A stretch of DNA of 64,000 nucleotides from Microbacterium hibisci (GTDB lineage Bacteria; Actinomycetota; Actinomycetes; Actinomycetales; Microbacteriaceae). The notes under the pieces are model-generated. The model ran no database searches, had not been told where the DNA came from, and saw only the letters and a program-made list of their open reading frames with translations. Below are positions 39,688-54,600 of this stretch, piece after piece. Within the stretch, counting starts at the first letter, position 1. Every line of letters begins with the position of its first letter. The DNA lies in contig NZ_JADIJC010000004.1 in the NCBI RefSeq assembly GCF_015278255.1, forward strand, positions 124,001 to 188,000, read 5' to 3'. The translations under genes and the position numbers were made by a program.

Positions 39688-42600
39688 TCAGTCGTCGTCG
39701 ATGATCGTGATGACGCCCATGCCGTCGGCGATCGTGGCACCCGCACTGGCACCGCTCAGCGCGACGATGATCGTCTCGTTGGCCTCGTCGGCGTTGTCGG
39801 GCTTGATGGTGAGCGAGAACGTGCCGCTCGTCGCGCCCGCCGGGATCACGAGCACGATGCTCGTGGCGCCCTTGTAGTCGCCGCCGGCCGCGGTGCCCCC
39901 GACGACGCTGACGGCCACGGTGACAGCGGTCGTCGTGGCCGACGACAGCGTGATGACGAGGGTCGCGGTCGCACCCGCGCCCCTGTCGCCCTCGATCGCC
40001 GTCGTGTCGGAGATGCTCAGCGTCGGCAGGGTCGTCACAGGCTCGGAGTACTCGGACGGATCGAAAAGCCGTGTGCTGGTGGTCACCCCGTGCTGGTCGA
40101 CGTCGGAGCCGTAGTTGTTGCAGCGGTCGAGCTCGGCGGCGAGCGCGCTCACCTGGGCGGCGCTGCCGCTCGCGAGGGCCGCGTTCACGCGGGCGATCAC
40201 TTCGGCGGTCGTGTACGGGTAGGGGATGTCGGGGTGCGCCGACGACAGCAGAGCCGCGACGGCCGCCCGCAGCAGCGCCGTCGCCCCGCCCCCGCCGGTC
40301 CCGAGCGCCTGCAGCAGCGTCTGGGCGCCGAGCGCGCCGGTGGCCGCCGAGAACACGCTGGCCACGGTCTGGTCGGGGCGGTACAGCAGCGTGCCGTCGG
40401 GCAGGCGCGGCCAGGCCGCCGCTCCCCAGTTCGTCGCATTCGTCTTCCAGAAGCCGGGCGTGTGACCCTCGGCTCCGCCCGTCGCCGCCCGGTAGGCGGC
40501 GCTGTCGCGGTCGGTGGTCGTCTGCGCGGTCGTCGCGTCGGTGCCGGTGACCGTGGCGGTGTTCGTGTAGGCCGCGGTGCCGACCGTGCCGGTGGCGCGG
40601 AACAGCCATACCTCGTCCGGGTCGAGCAGGCCGTCGCCGTCGACGTCGCCCGAGACGTACAGCGGCGCGAAGTCGTCGCCGGTGCTCACCGTGCCGTTGT
40701 CGTCGACGAGGGTCACCGCGAGCGCGGTGTTGCCGGTGTTGCGCACCACGTAGGTCCAGACGACGGTGGTGCCCGGGAGCAGCTGCGGTCCCGAGACGTC
40801 GGCGTCCTCCAGTGCGGTGGGGTGCCACGCATCGACGGCGTTCACGGCCTTCTCGACGTCGATGCCGAGCACCGCGCCGTACACGTGCGCCGGGTCGTCG
40901 TCGGTGAAAACCCGGCCGAACCGGTCGATGCCGCTCACCCGCGCCACGTTGCGGAACGCGCCGGCGCTCGCGACGGTGGTCCACGCGTAGCGCCAGACCT
41001 CACCGTCGTCGAGGATGCCGTCGCCGTCGGTGTCACCGCTCAGCAGCGTCAGCGTCACGTCGTCGTCGGTCTGCGGGGTGCCACGGTCGTCGACCAGCAC
41101 GATGCCGTCGAGCGGTGGCGAACCCTCGATGAGGCGCACCTCGAAGGTCCACTCGATCGCCGACCCCGGCACGACGCGCACCGCGGTCTCGGCCGTGTCG
41201 GCATCGTGTCCGTTGGCCCGCTTCACCACCACGACACCCGTCGGCGGGACCACGACACCGAGGTGATGGGCGTCGTCCTCGTCGCGGCCGGTGAGGGTCG
41301 TTCCGGGAACCGCACCGGTGACCTCCGCGACATTGCGGTACGGGCCCTCCGCCGCGATGCCGGTCGCGCTGTACAGCCACGTCTCGCCCGGGTCGAGCAG
41401 GCCGTCGCCGTCGAGGTCGCCCGAGACGTACACCGGTGCGAAGTCGTCCGAGGCGTCGAGCGGAGTGCCGTTGTCGTCCCGCACCGTGACGGCCAGCGCG
41501 ATGTTTCCCGGATTCGTCACCACGTACGTCCAGGCGACGGGGCGCCCGACCGGCACCTCGACGCCCGGCGGGGTGGCGGCATCCTGCCCATCGACGTACT
41601 TCACGATCCCGGGCGTCACGACCGCCCCGAAGTGGAACGCCATGTCGTCCGCCGTCACGAGCACGCCGCCCAGGTCGTACGCGGTCACCTCGGCGCGGTT
41701 GCCGAAGAGGCCCGCAACCGCGAAGTGGTCGACGACACCCTCGGAGGTGAACAGCCACACCTCGTCCGGGTCGAGCAGGCCGTCACCGTCGACGTCACCC
41801 GACACGTACACCGGCGCGAAGTCGTCGGTCGGGTCGAACGGCGTGCCGTTGTCGTCGGTGACGGCGATCTGGCGCAGCGCGAACTCGGTGAGGTTCGTGA
41901 CGAGGTACGTCCACACCACCCTCGTCCCGGGGGCGAGCGGCTTGGCGGCTGCCTCCGCGTCGGCGGCGTCGGCGGCGGACGGGGAGAGGGGGGATGCCGC
42001 GTTCACGGCCTTCTGGATCCGCACAGCGCCGACCGGCACGCCGACATGGTGCGCGGCATCCGTCGCCGTGAGCGGGGTGCCTCCCGACGTGCCGCGCGCG
42101 GTGCCGACGTTGACGTACGGCCCGAGCACCGCGGTGCGCACCGCACGGAACAGCCAGACCTCGCCGGGATCCAGCAGACCGTCGCCGTCGGTGTCGCCCG
42201 AGACGTAGACGGGCGCGAAGTCGTCCGTGGGGTCGAGGGGCGTGCCGTTGTCGTCGACGAGGGTGACGCCGGCGACCGGACCGCCCAGAGAGGTCACCCG
42301 ATAGGTGAACGTCACCAGCGAGCCCACCGCGACTGACGGGCCCGGACCGGTGTCGGCGTCCTCCGCCGTCGTCGGGTTCAGCGGGTCTGCGGCGTTGACC
42401 GCCTTCTCGACGAAGATCCGCGGCGGGTCGTCGACGGTGATCCCGTCGTAGACGGCGGGGTCGCTGTCGCGGACGGCGTGGCCGGTGCCTCCGACCCCCT
42501 CGACCGTGACGAGGTTCATGTAGCGGCCCGCGCGGGCGACGCCCTCGGCGCGGAAGAGCCAGACCTCGCCGGGGTCGACCAGGCCGTCGCCGTCGGTGTC

Positions 42601-45600
42601 GCCGGAGACGTACATCGGCGTGAAGTCGTCGGACGGGTCGGCCGGCGTGCCCGCGTCGTCGAGGATGCGGGTGAGCTGAATCGGGATGGTGCCGGGGTTC
42701 GAGACCAGGTAGGTCCACACGACGCTCGAGCCGGCCGGCACGGTGAGCCCCGGCTCGTTCGCGTCGGCGCCGTTGACGAGCTTCACGACGCGGAGGATGG
42801 TCTGGCCGTCGCAGGGGCAGTGCAGGTTCGGCCCACCGACGTCGTCGCGGCCGACGCCCGGGAGGTTGCCGGGCTGCGGGTCGCGCGGACCGCCGTGCTG
42901 GTCCTGCCACAGCGGACCGTCGCTCGGCTCGACCAGCGCCTCCTCGTCGAACGGCTCGCCGGGAGGAACCCCCGGTCCTTCGTCCGAACCGCCGGCCTCG
43001 GACAGCGCGCGGATGAAGTCGCGCGCGGCCGGGCTGAACAGCCGATTGACGGTCGGGGCGCCGAACGGGCTGAACGGGACGATGAAGCTGTTGAACTCGC
43101 CCGTCCAGTCGAACATGCGGTCCTGCGCCGTATTGGCGATGAGCACGTCGCGTCCGGCGCCGCCGTACGCGAAGTCGCCGTCGCGGAAGCGCGGGTCGTC
43201 GTTCTCGGGGTCGGTGTTGGCACCGCCGGCGGTCTCGAGGTTGTCGTCGAGCTGGAGCAGGTCGTCGCCGAAGCCGCCGAAGAGCCAGTCGCAGTTCGTG
43301 CCGCCGACGAGCCAGTCGTGCCACAGGTCGCCGTAGATCCGGTCGCGGCCGTCGTCGCTCTTGACCTTGACCCCGTCGATGTCGATCGGCAGTCCGGTGG
43401 CCTCGTCGAGCACGTACGCGTCGAAGTTCAGCAGGAAGCCCGGGATGATCGAGCGCGGGTCGTCCTGGTCGTACTGCGCGAACATCGTGGTGTCGGCGTC
43501 GTAGTGCAGCGGGTTCGTGTCGACGGCCGGCAACTCGGTCGCCAGACGTGCGAGGAGGCCGTTGCGCAGGTCGCGGTTGTAGAACTCCTGCATCGCCTCG
43601 GCACCCGAGATCGAGTCACTGCCTTCACCGCCGTGCAGGAAGTCGTCGCCCAGCCCGCCGTAGATCACGTCGTTGTTGACGAGGCCGTCGATCCAGATCG
43701 CGAGATCGGCGCGCTTGAGCAGCTCGCCGAGGACATAGATCTCGGCGCCCGTGAACGGCCCAGGGACCGACACGAACTGGGCGGTGTCGACGGTGTTCAC
43801 GTTGTGCAGCGGCTCGGTGAGTCCGTTGCGGCTCGTCTGCAGCTTGCCGTCGTCGCCGAGGACGCCGTCGACGCCCGTGCCGCCGTAAATGCGATCGTTG
43901 CCCCAGCCGCCGTAGAGATCGTCGTCCTGGCCCTCGCCGAACAGCACGTCGTCGCCGAGCTGACCGTGGATCGTGTCGTCGCCGTCTTCACCGTGGATGA
44001 GGTCGGCCGCGCCGATGCCCGAGGCCGATCCCTGCGTGTAATCGAGGAACGTGTAGGCCCGGGGAAGCAGTCGCACGGTGCCTGCGTAGGTGTCGTAGTT
44101 GTAGCTGACGAACGCGGTGCCCGGCGTGAACGGGTCGGCGCCGGCCGCGGCGGCGACCACCCGGACGAGGCGGTGGATGTTGCCGTTGTCACCGAGGATC
44201 ACGTCGCTGTCGGCGGCGTGGCCTCCCTCTTCCAGGTCGCCGTGGTTGTTGCGGACCAGGCGGATGCCCGCGCCGCCGAAGATGGTGTCGGCGCCGTCGG
44301 GGCGACGCTCCGGGGTGGTGAGGCTGAACAGCTCAGAGCTGCCGCCGACGAGGTCGTCCCGGCCGAGCCCGCCGAAGATCACGTCGTTCCCGCCGTTGCC
44401 CTCGATGTAGTCGTCGCCGTCGCGACCGGCGCCCGCCCAGTCCTCGGCCGACTGGCGCGTCGTGCGCACATCGACCGTGACGGCGCCGGCATCGTCGATC
44501 ACCGAGCCGTCGCCCTGGATCCAGTCATCGCCCAGCTGGCCGAAGATGAGGTCGTCCTCGGCGCCGCCCGCGATGACGTCGTCGCCGTACCGGCCGGCGG
44601 GTGTCGACGCATCGTGGTCGAAGAGCATCACGTCGCGCTCCTTGGCCGCGCGCGGATCGTCGTAGGCGTTCGCCGGGTTCGTGCCGCAGGCGCCGCCGGC
44701 GATGTTCGCGCACCCGGTGTCCTGTGCGTATATCCCGGTGGTCGTGAGCACCTGGAACCGGCGGCTCGAGATGTCGCCGGTGCGCAGCAGGTTCGCGTTG
44801 TCGCCGGCGATCGCGTCGTTCTGCGCGCCGCCGTCGATGAGGTCGCCCCAGCCGTCCGGACCGGCATCGTCGCTGCCCCCGGCGACGTTGTGGCCGCCGA
44901 TGAGGTCGTCGTCACCGTCGCCGCCGGTGATGCGGTCGGCGCCCTGGCCGCCGATGATCACGTCCTCGCCGGCGTTGCCGCGCAGCAGATCTGCGCCGCC
45001 GCCGTCGGCTGCCTGCGTGTCGACCGAAGTCCAGCGGAACGGGTGCGCCGCGAGCGGCATGTTCAGCGGCAGGAGCTCGAGGAAGATGCCCACTGCGCCG
45101 TTGTGCGCGACCGTCGACTCGACCTTCCCGTGGTCTCCGAAGATCAGGTCGTTGCCCTCGTCGCCCGAGATCGTGTCGGCCCCCGTGCCGCCCACGACGA
45201 GGTCGTTGTGCGCACCACCGAACACGACGTCGCCGGCGCCCTGGTTCGGATCGGTGGTCGTGATGAGGTCCCATGTGCCGTCCGACACGGCCGGGCTCGC
45301 CCCGTCGCGGACGAGGCCGTGGTCACCGAGGATGATGTCGGCCTCGGCATCGCCCCGGATCGTGTCGGCGCCGTTGCCGCCCAGGATCACGTCGCGCTCG
45401 GCACCGCCCGAGATCACGTCGTCGCCGGCGGCGACGCCGGGATCGGTCGTCTCGATGAGCGCGATCGGTGCGTCCGGAAGCGCCCACGCCACGTGCCCGT
45501 GGTCGCCGAGGACGACATCCTCGCCCGCGCCGCCCGAGAGGAGGTCGCCGCCGTTGCCGCCGAAGATCACGTCGTCGCCCGCGTCGCCCGAGATGGCATC

Positions 45601-48600
45601 GCTCGCGCCGTTCGCCGGCTCGAGAGTCCGCGCGTCGACACGTCGCGTCGTGGTCTCGATGCGCTCCGGCTTGACGGCCGACCGCACGTAGCCGTTCGGG
45701 CCGACGACGGCTTCGATCGTGTCCTGCACGAGCGCACCGTGGTCGCCGAAGATCAGGTCATCGCCGGCGTCGCCCGAGACGGTGTCGTGCCCGGCGACCA
45801 GCGGGTCGGCGGCCGGTTCGGTGCCGATGGCCTGCGTCGGCACCGACAGCGCGCGGGTGCGCACGTCGACGACGACGCCCGAGTCGCCCCAGACGACGTC
45901 GTCGCCGGCGTTCGCCACGATCAGGTCGTCGCCCGAGCCGCCCGCCAGCACGTCGCCGGCCTGCGAGCCGCGCAGGGTGTCGGCGCCCGCGCCGCCATAG
46001 GCCACCACGCCGATCGACCATGAGGCGTCGCCGATCGCGGAGGCGTCGATGACGTCGGCACCGGGGTTCGCGAAGCTCCGTGCGACGCTCACCGTGAAGA
46101 CGCCCGCGTTGCCGATCTCGTTCGCGAACGGCGTGGAGCCGAGCGAGACGAGCGACACGGTTCCGGCGTCGCCGCTGTACCAGAGGCCCGTCGTGTCGGT
46201 GTCGCCGTAGAGCACGAGCGGCGAGAGCGGTCCGGCGCCGCCGGTCACGAGCACCGTGTCGCTGCCGCCGCCGCCGTGGACGAGCGTGAGGTCCCCGTGC
46301 ACCGCGGGCACGCCGGTCGAGGCATCCGCTCCTGGAATCAGCGTCGACGCGACCGTGAACGAGTCCGCACCCGTGCCGAGGAAGACCGAGACGACCTCGA
46401 GCGTGTCGCCGATCGTGATGCCGGCGCCGAACGATGCGGGCTCGCCGTGGGCGACGGGGATGCCGAACGTCAGCGCCCCCGCGAGGCCCAGTCCGGTGAG
46501 CGAGGTCGCGGTGAGAACGCCCGTCTGCCCCGCCGTCTCGCCGTCGTCGAAGACCAGCAGCAGGTCGACCTGCTGCGCCTCGGTCGGCATGGGCGCGAGC
46601 GCGAAGAGGTCCTGGTTGGCCTCGCCCGGCAGCACCAGCGCGATCCACAGCGGGCGGGCACGGCCCGCGCCGCCGATGACCTCGAGCGGGCCGTCGATGC
46701 CGGTGAGCACGTGGGAGCCCTCGCCGAAGACGATCAGCTCGCCCGCAGCACCGCGCGCGACGACATCCGGTCGGACGTCGCCGGCGACCTGCACGACGTC
46801 GCTGCCGAGACCGGCGATCACACGGGTCGCGACGCCGGCCGCGGTCGAGAGCACGTCGATCGTGTCGTCGCCCTCCATCGCGTCGACCTCGAGCACCTCG
46901 ATCGTCGTGTAGGTCGCGGTGATGCCGGCGCCGTAGACGCCCGCCACCGTCACCACGATGTGGTCGGCGAACTCCGTCGCGATCATGACCGTCTTGTCGA
47001 AGCCGTCGCCGCCGTCGATCGCCACCGGCCGGTTCTCGTGATAGACGACCTGCGTGCCGACGAGCTTCGGCATCGGCACCCCGGGCGCGTCGGTGCGGAA
47101 CACGATCTCGCAGGTCGGGCTCACGGCATCCGGCGTGCAGTCGCCTGTCGTCTCGGCGAGCGCGAACGCCCTCAGCGTGAAGAGGTCGTCGCCGGCGCCG
47201 CCGAGCAGCGTGAGCAGCGCCTCGTTCGCATAGACGGCGAACACGTCGTCGCCCGCCCCGCCGACAGCCACCGTCGCGCGGCTCACGCCGGCGCTCAGCC
47301 AGCCGCGCGTCGTCGCGATGGTGCCGAAGATGTCGCCGGCCGCCAGGTCGCCGCCCGCGGGGGCCGCCACGCCGTTGCGCTGTGTGCCGTAGAGCTGGCC
47401 GAACTGGAACGTGTCGTCGCCGTCGCCGCCGTCCAGCGTGGTGCGGGCGCTGTTGTCGTCCGAGGCGAACGTGTCGTCGCCCCCCAGGCCGCGCACTGTG
47501 AGGCCGCCGAGCGCGTCGTCGAGACCGAGGTCGTAGTTGACCCGCTGCACGTGCTGAGGACGGATGCCGGCGCTGCCGGTCGGGTCGGAGGCCCGGGCGT
47601 CGTCGGTGTCGACGTGGAGCAGGGCGACGAACGCGGGGCGATCGGGCGTCCAGCCGGCCTCGGTCAGCGTCGTGAAGCGACGGAGGAGGAAGACGTCGGC
47701 GCTGGCGTCGGTGCCGCGGATCTCGAGCGTGTCGGTGCCGGCGCCGCCGGTGTCGAGCACGTTGACGACGTAGTCGCGCGGGTCGCCCTGGCTGCCGGTC
47801 GTCTGGACGAGGTAGGTGTCGCCCTCGTCCTGCCCGTCCAGCGTGAGGGTGTGGCCGAGATCGACGAGCATCGTCTGCAGCTCGGTGACGGTGAAGACGT
47901 CGGCGCCGTCGTCGGCGGTTCCCCCGTTGGCCGCGGTGCTGCTGCCGAAGGCATGGGTCTTGGTGCCGAGATACGTGCGCGTGAACGTGAAGACGTCGGG
48001 GTCGGAGTGCCCGAAGATCTGCGTGAGGTCGGTGCGATCGGCGCAGCCGCCGGCGCAGAGGTCGAAGACGCCGCCTACGACACCGGCGAAGACCATGGCG
48101 GTGCCGGCCGCGTCGGCGTTCACCCCGGCGGGGGCCTCGTCGCCGTGGATCGAGATGAAGCGGCCGGCGACGATCCAGGTGTCGACGGGGGCGGAGACGT
48201 CGTCGCCCACCCAGAGCGCGATGTCGACCGCGGCCCAGATGCCGCTGCGGTACGGGGCGGTCTCGCCCTTCGGGAGGGCGTCCGTCGGGAGGTTCTGCGT
48301 CAGCAGCACCTCGCCGCGCGCGACGAGGATGAGGTCGTCGGGCTGGCTCGCGTCGGACAGCTGCGGGTCGGACACGAGCGGCGGGAGTCCGTTCGGGCCG
48401 CCGAGCGCCGGAGGGCCGCGCGGCGACGCCGAGTCGGGCACGGTCAGCACGACCGAGCCGTGCGTCGAGATCGCGCCGAGCAGCACGAGCTCGTCGTCGG
48501 CCTCGGTGACGACCACGTCGCCGTAGCCCGACGCGAAGAGGTGCCCGGATCCGGCACCGGCGACCGAGGTGTCGACGATGAGCGCAGATCCGCCCGCCGG

Positions 48601-51600
48601 TCCGCCGATGCCGCCCAGTCCACCGGCGAGCAGGTTCACCCGGACGCCCGAGACGATGGTGCGGGCGGTCGTGGTGCCGAGGATCGAGCCCGAGCGGGTG
48701 GTGAGCACGACGTCGGCCGCGACGCTGCGGTCCACCGAGCGCGACGTCACCTCGTCGAGCCGCAGATCACCGGCGACCTCCGTGATCATCACCACGAGTG
48801 CGGCGCGCGCGATGAGCGCACCCGCGGCGGTCTCGCACCCGACGGCCGTGCAGGTCACCGGGTCGACGATCCCGTCGAGCAGGTCGATCTCGAGGAAGTC
48901 GGCGGCCGTGCCGACGCTGCCGTCGGGCGCGAGCAGCGTGATGCTCCGGCCGGCGACGTCGGCCGGGTCGGTCGCATCCGAGGCGTCGCCCGGGTCGCCG
49001 TCGAGGATGGATCCGTGCTTCGCCCACAGCTGCACATCTCCCTGCCGGGAGCGCACGAGCCCGAGGCGCAGGTCGCCGTCGTTCTCCGTCGCCACGACGT
49101 AGCCGGCGACGTCGACGTCGAGCACGGCACGCACGTCCGGTGCGACGGTGTCGGCGAGCTGGGTGAATGCGAAAACCGAGATGCGGGATGCCGCGACCCC
49201 GGCGCCGGGATCCTTCACCGAGATGTCGAAGGCCGCGGTCAGACCGGGTTCGGCGAGGCCGGCGACGGGGGTGTCGCCGACGTGCGTCCCGCTGGCGGTC
49301 AGCAGCACCGGATCGCGCGGCGAGGTCTGCGCGGCGTAGGTGACCGCGGTGCCGAGGTAGGTCGTGAGCTCGAACGCGGGAGGCGCCGTCCGGCGCTCGA
49401 ACCGGTAGGTGCTGTCGATGACGGTCCCCGGTCCGCTCACGTACGCGGCGGGGTCGCGCAGGAGCGGCGAGAACGTGTCGGGGCGGAAGTGCGAGGAGTG
49501 ATGCGCGTCGTGGACCTTCGTCGCACCCGTGATCGCGGGCGACTGGTGGGCCGGGGTGTACGCGAGCACGTGCACCGTCACGTGGGTGCCCACGCCCGTC
49601 TGCAGGCGGCTGTCGTCGAGGACCACGTGGACGCTGCCCTGCGTGGAGACGATCTCATCGACGTACACGACGAAGACCGCCGGCCGCCGCGCGCTCGCGG
49701 TCGGCACGCGGTCGACCCCGAGGATCCGCAGCTCGATGTCGTCGCGGGCCGTCGCCCACAGGCGCGTGAGGCGGACGCGATCGTCGGCGTCACCGGGGGC
49801 TCCGCGGTCGAGGCTCTGCACGAGCGTGACCCTGACCGGCGCGGCCGCCGTGCCGATCGCGCCGTTCGGCGCTTCGAGGTGCACCGCGTTCGCCGTGACG
49901 GCGGCGCCGTCCGCAGCGAACTCGATGTCGCCGTCGGTGTGGAGGATGTGCGTCCATCCGGTCGGGTTGTTGATCGGTCCCGCGATCGTCAAACGGCCGG
50001 TCGCCCGCTTCTGGATGTCGATCCAGCTCTCCAAGGCGTTGCGCGTGACGTCGAACTGCATCGGGATCTGCGTCGCGAACGAGTCCTGGATCCGGCTGAC
50101 CAGCCACACCGTCGGCTCGGTGGTGTTCGACACCGGGGTGACGACGTCGATCGAGCCCAGCGTGATGTGCGCGTTCGAGCGGTCGATGATGAGCACGCTC
50201 GAGAGCGTGTCGCTGAAGGTGAACAGCGGCCAGCCGTTCAGCGCGTTCGAGGTGCCGTTGGCCAGCGTGGCGAAGTCCCTCCAGCCGCCCTTCGTGTCCT
50301 TGCCGCTCGCCGTCATCAGGACGTTGCCGGGCCCGCCGTTCTCGACGGTCACGGTGAACGCGTCGCCGACCTGCTGGCCGACGTACGCGTCGGCACCGTC
50401 GATCTTGACGCCGTTCGCGACCCGTACGATGCCGGACTCGTCGACGACGAGGCGCGGGGCGCCGTCGTCGCCGCCGAAGATGATGACGTCGGCATCCCAC
50501 CGCACGTACCCGTAGCGGTCGGTCTGCGAATCGTCGCCGTCGAAGAATCCGTTGTCTGCGACGGTGGTGATGCGGAACTCGCCCGCCTTCGCGACCGTGT
50601 AGGTGATCGCGTCGACGAAGAGGGCGAGCCGTGGGTAGATGGTCGTGCCGTCCTGGACCGGCTTCTCGAGACTCGTCGTCGTCGAGCGCACGCCGGCCCG
50701 TACCAGCGCCGTGGCGGTCGTCTGGACCGACGACGCCAGGGTCAGCGTGCCGCCGGCGTACGCGTCGTTGATGGGCACCGGGAACGCGACGCCCAGGCGA
50801 CTGGCGAGCCGCTCGACGCTGACGTCGAGGATGCGGGCGATGAGGTCGACGCCCGCCCAGCCCGTGACGACCGCACCGGCGGCGATCGTGATCGTGGAGA
50901 CGATGGAGCCGGCGAGATCGGCCTGGGCCTGCCCGGCCGCGCCGCCGAGCAGAAGCACGAGGAAGGCCTCGGCCCCCGCGTGCGACTGGAGGTCGGCGTG
51001 CGAGGTGATCGCACGCAGGCTGAGCTCGTCACCCTCGAGCACCACACCCGTGCCGACGGAGATCGTGGAGGTCGTCTGCACGTGCAGCCCGTTGGGGGTG
51101 TACCCGGTGTCGTCGCTCCAGTTCGAATCCGCACCCGCGAAGCCGACGGTTCCGACGCCGAGCGTCTCCGCTTCCGAGAGTCCGAACACTCTCACGTCGG
51201 TGGCGGCCGACAGCAGCCCGCCGGCGATCAGCTGAGCGCGGTCGTCCACGACGATGTCGGCGTGGGCGTCGATGACGGCGCGCGTGTCGGTCTGCGTGAC
51301 GGCGATGATGCCGCCGCCCTTGGCGATCGCTCTCACCTCGACGTGCTCGTCGGCGGACGCGGACAGGTCGACCCCGGCGCCGGCGGCGATCTTCGATCCC
51401 GCGCCGACGCGCACGAGCGCCCAGCCGCCGACCGTGCTGATCGACCGGGCGATCCCGACCTTGATGGCCGCTCCGGCGCGGATGTCGGAGTACACGGTGC
51501 CGGTGCCGGTCACGGTGGCCGAGAGGGCGACGTCGCCGCCGGCGGTGATGGTCGCCGCCCCCGTGCAGGACTGGGTCGCGGCATCCCACCCGACGCACGT

Positions 51601-54600
51601 GTCGACCTTCGCCGTGTACGTGAGCTCGGAGCGCGGCAGGCCGACCGTCAGCAGGCCCGCACCCGACGCGCCGACAGCCGTCGCCTTGGACGCGCCGTCG
51701 CCGCCCGCCCCGAGCAGCACGGCCAGGTCGATGCCCGCGGGCGAGACGAAGTGACCGGCGTCCAGACCGCCGCCGGTGAGATCGAGGTGCATCGTGAAGT
51801 CGCCGGACGCCGCCCCCAGGTCGATGCCCTCGACGCCGATGTGATGGACGACCCCCGCTCCGAGTCCCGTCTCGTCGAAGGTGATCGGGGTGCCGTCCGG
51901 GGTCTCCGAGAGCTTGAAGGTGTCGTCGCCGCGCTGCACCACGTAGTAGGTACGGCCGTCGACGAGGGGACCGATCGGCTCCTCCGTCGTCCGTGTGAGG
52001 GAGTAGTTCCAGCCGTAGACGGGATCCTCGGCGTTGCTCGGGTCTGTGGGCCGGGCGGCCGAGATGCCCTGCACCCCCGTCGAAGCCGTCATGACGCAGG
52101 TGCCGCCGATGAGCCCGATGTCGCTGCTCACGACGACGGTGTCGCCCGACACCGCGACGATCGTGTACGAGCCGGCGAAGCATCCGGTCGCGACGAAGCT
52201 GTCACCGGCTTCGAAGCCCGCGTCGGCCCAGGTGCCGCCGGTGAGCAGGCGGAAGGTGTCGTGGTCGCCGTCGTTGCCGGGGATGATCACGCCCGAGACC
52301 CACGCCTTGGTGAGCTGCAGCTGATCCTTGTCGATCCGGACGACCCGGTACACCCGGCCGTCGACGAGACCCGTCAGCGGATTGACGCCGGAGCCGGACG
52401 TCACGATGCGGAATCGCACCGCGTCGCCGCTGACGAAGCCGTGGTTGCGGATCACGATGCGGTCGGAGCCGGGCGTGTCGACGAGGCTGAAGCTCGTGAT
52501 CGTGCCGCCGGTGACGGTCTCGCTGTAGACCATGTCGGCTGAGCCGGCCGCGAAGCCCTTCGAGAGACCGGGATCGCGGTAGGTCACGGCGTCGCCGTCC
52601 TCGAAGCCGTGGCCGGGGAGCGTGATGGTCTCTCCCGAGACGTCGCCGGGGGTGAGCACCAGCACGCCGTCCTCGGTGCCGTCCTGCAGCTTGATCGTCG
52701 TCTCGTCGATCACGAGCACGGTGTACGTGCCGGCGCCGAGGCCCGCGATCGTGCCGCCCGAGACGCGCACGCGGTCGCCCGTGCGCAGGAGGTGAGGCCC
52801 GTCGAAGCGGATCACGTCGAAGACGGGATCCACGGATGCCGCACTGAAGCGCACGCCGAAGCGGTACACGCCGTCGTCGACGACGATGATCGACAGATCG
52901 CGGTCGGCGGGGATCTGCACGCCGCCCGCCGTGATCGGCTGCGAGCCGGCGACGTAGCGGACGATCTGGCCGTCGAGGAGGCCCAGCTCGACCGAGATGG
53001 TGTCTTCGGTGATGTGATCCACGCCGACGATGTCGCTGGAGGGTGCGTCGCCCTGCCTGATCAGCGCGGCCGACACGCTCGCGTCGCCGGCCGCATCGAT
53101 GACGGCGCCGGAGCCCACCAGCGACTGGACGATGGGAGTGACCGTCGTCGTCGAGTGCGCGGCACCGCCGTCGGCGAGCACCGATCCGCCGTAGGCCTGC
53201 GCCGTCGCGTCCGCCTCCGCCGAGGCCGTCGCCGTGATCGCGACGTCGCCGGCACCCAGGCCCGGCGTGTTCACGGCTCCGCCGAGACGGACGGTGATCC
53301 TCGTGTTCGCGCCGACCCACGCCCTCGTGTCACCGGTGATCGTGCTCGTCGCACCGGCGTCGCGTCCGGAGGCGACACCGCTCGCGGCGACGATGAGAGC
53401 GGTCACCTCGGTGCGCTGCGACGAGCTCGCCGAGACGGCGACGTGTCCCCCGGTCACATCGACGACGACGCCGTCGGCGATGTAGGCGGTGGTGTCGCCG
53501 CTGGAGATCGCGGTTCCATCCGCCATGCCGCCGGCGGCGATGAGAGCGCCGGTGCCGACCGTGAGCGAGGCGATGGCGATCGCGTGCGCCATCGTCGCGG
53601 TGACGACCAGATCGCCGCCGATGACGGTCGTGCTGGTGGCGAGATACGCCCGCACGGAGAGGGAGGTGGTGGCTCGTGCCTTGTGCGACACACCGGATGC
53701 GATCGCGGATCCGGCACCTCCGCGGAATGTCGAGGTGACGTCGACCGTCGCCTCCGCCGCGATGCGAACGCCCGCGGACCCGATCTGCAGCACGAGGAGC
53801 GGAGGGGCGCGGCTCGGATCCGCCGCGTCGACGAACGCTGCGACGGCTCCGTCGACGCTCGCCGTCACCGGGCTCACCGATCCGCTGCCGCCGCCGGCGA
53901 GTCCGACCGCGACCGCAAGGACGGAGGCGTCCGCCCGGATCTGCGTCGCCGTGGCGCTCACGGCGAGGCCGTTCGCGATGAACGAGCCCGCGTCGCCCCC
54001 GGGTCCCTCGAGCAGACCGAGGTAGCCACGTGTGTCACCGGTGACCTTGGCGGAGGCGTCGACGATGCTGACGGCGATCAGCACCGAGCCCGAGCCGCCG
54101 TTGCTGGTGGCCTTCGCCCGGGTGTCGGTGGTGAGCGCGGTGATCGCGACGGCACCGGCGACGTCGACCTCGGTGGGAAGAGCGGCGACGGATGCCCCGG
54201 CCCGCTGTCCGATCCAGGCCTCGACATCGCCGCTCACGAGGGCGGTGGTCTTCTCGCTGATTCCGCCCCCGGCGACGCCGACCGCTCCGAGCTCGGCGTA
54301 GGCCTCGGCCACCATGCGCTCCGCCTCGGCCGTCACCGTGAGCGACTCCGCGCGGACGGTGGCGCCGTCGTCGACGTGGGCGAGGGTGTCGCGGCTGATC
54401 GTGGCGGTCGACGACATCACCGTGGCGGCGATCAGGCTGCCCGAGCCGCCGTAGGTGCCGACGGAGACGTGCGCGTCGGTCGTCGCGCGCACGTCCACCG
54501 ACCCTGCGGCCGTGATGACGGGCCGCCGCGCGGCGATCGCGCCCTCGGCCGGCGACGACCCGATCGACGCTTCGGTGCGCCCACTGATCGTGCCGGTGCC

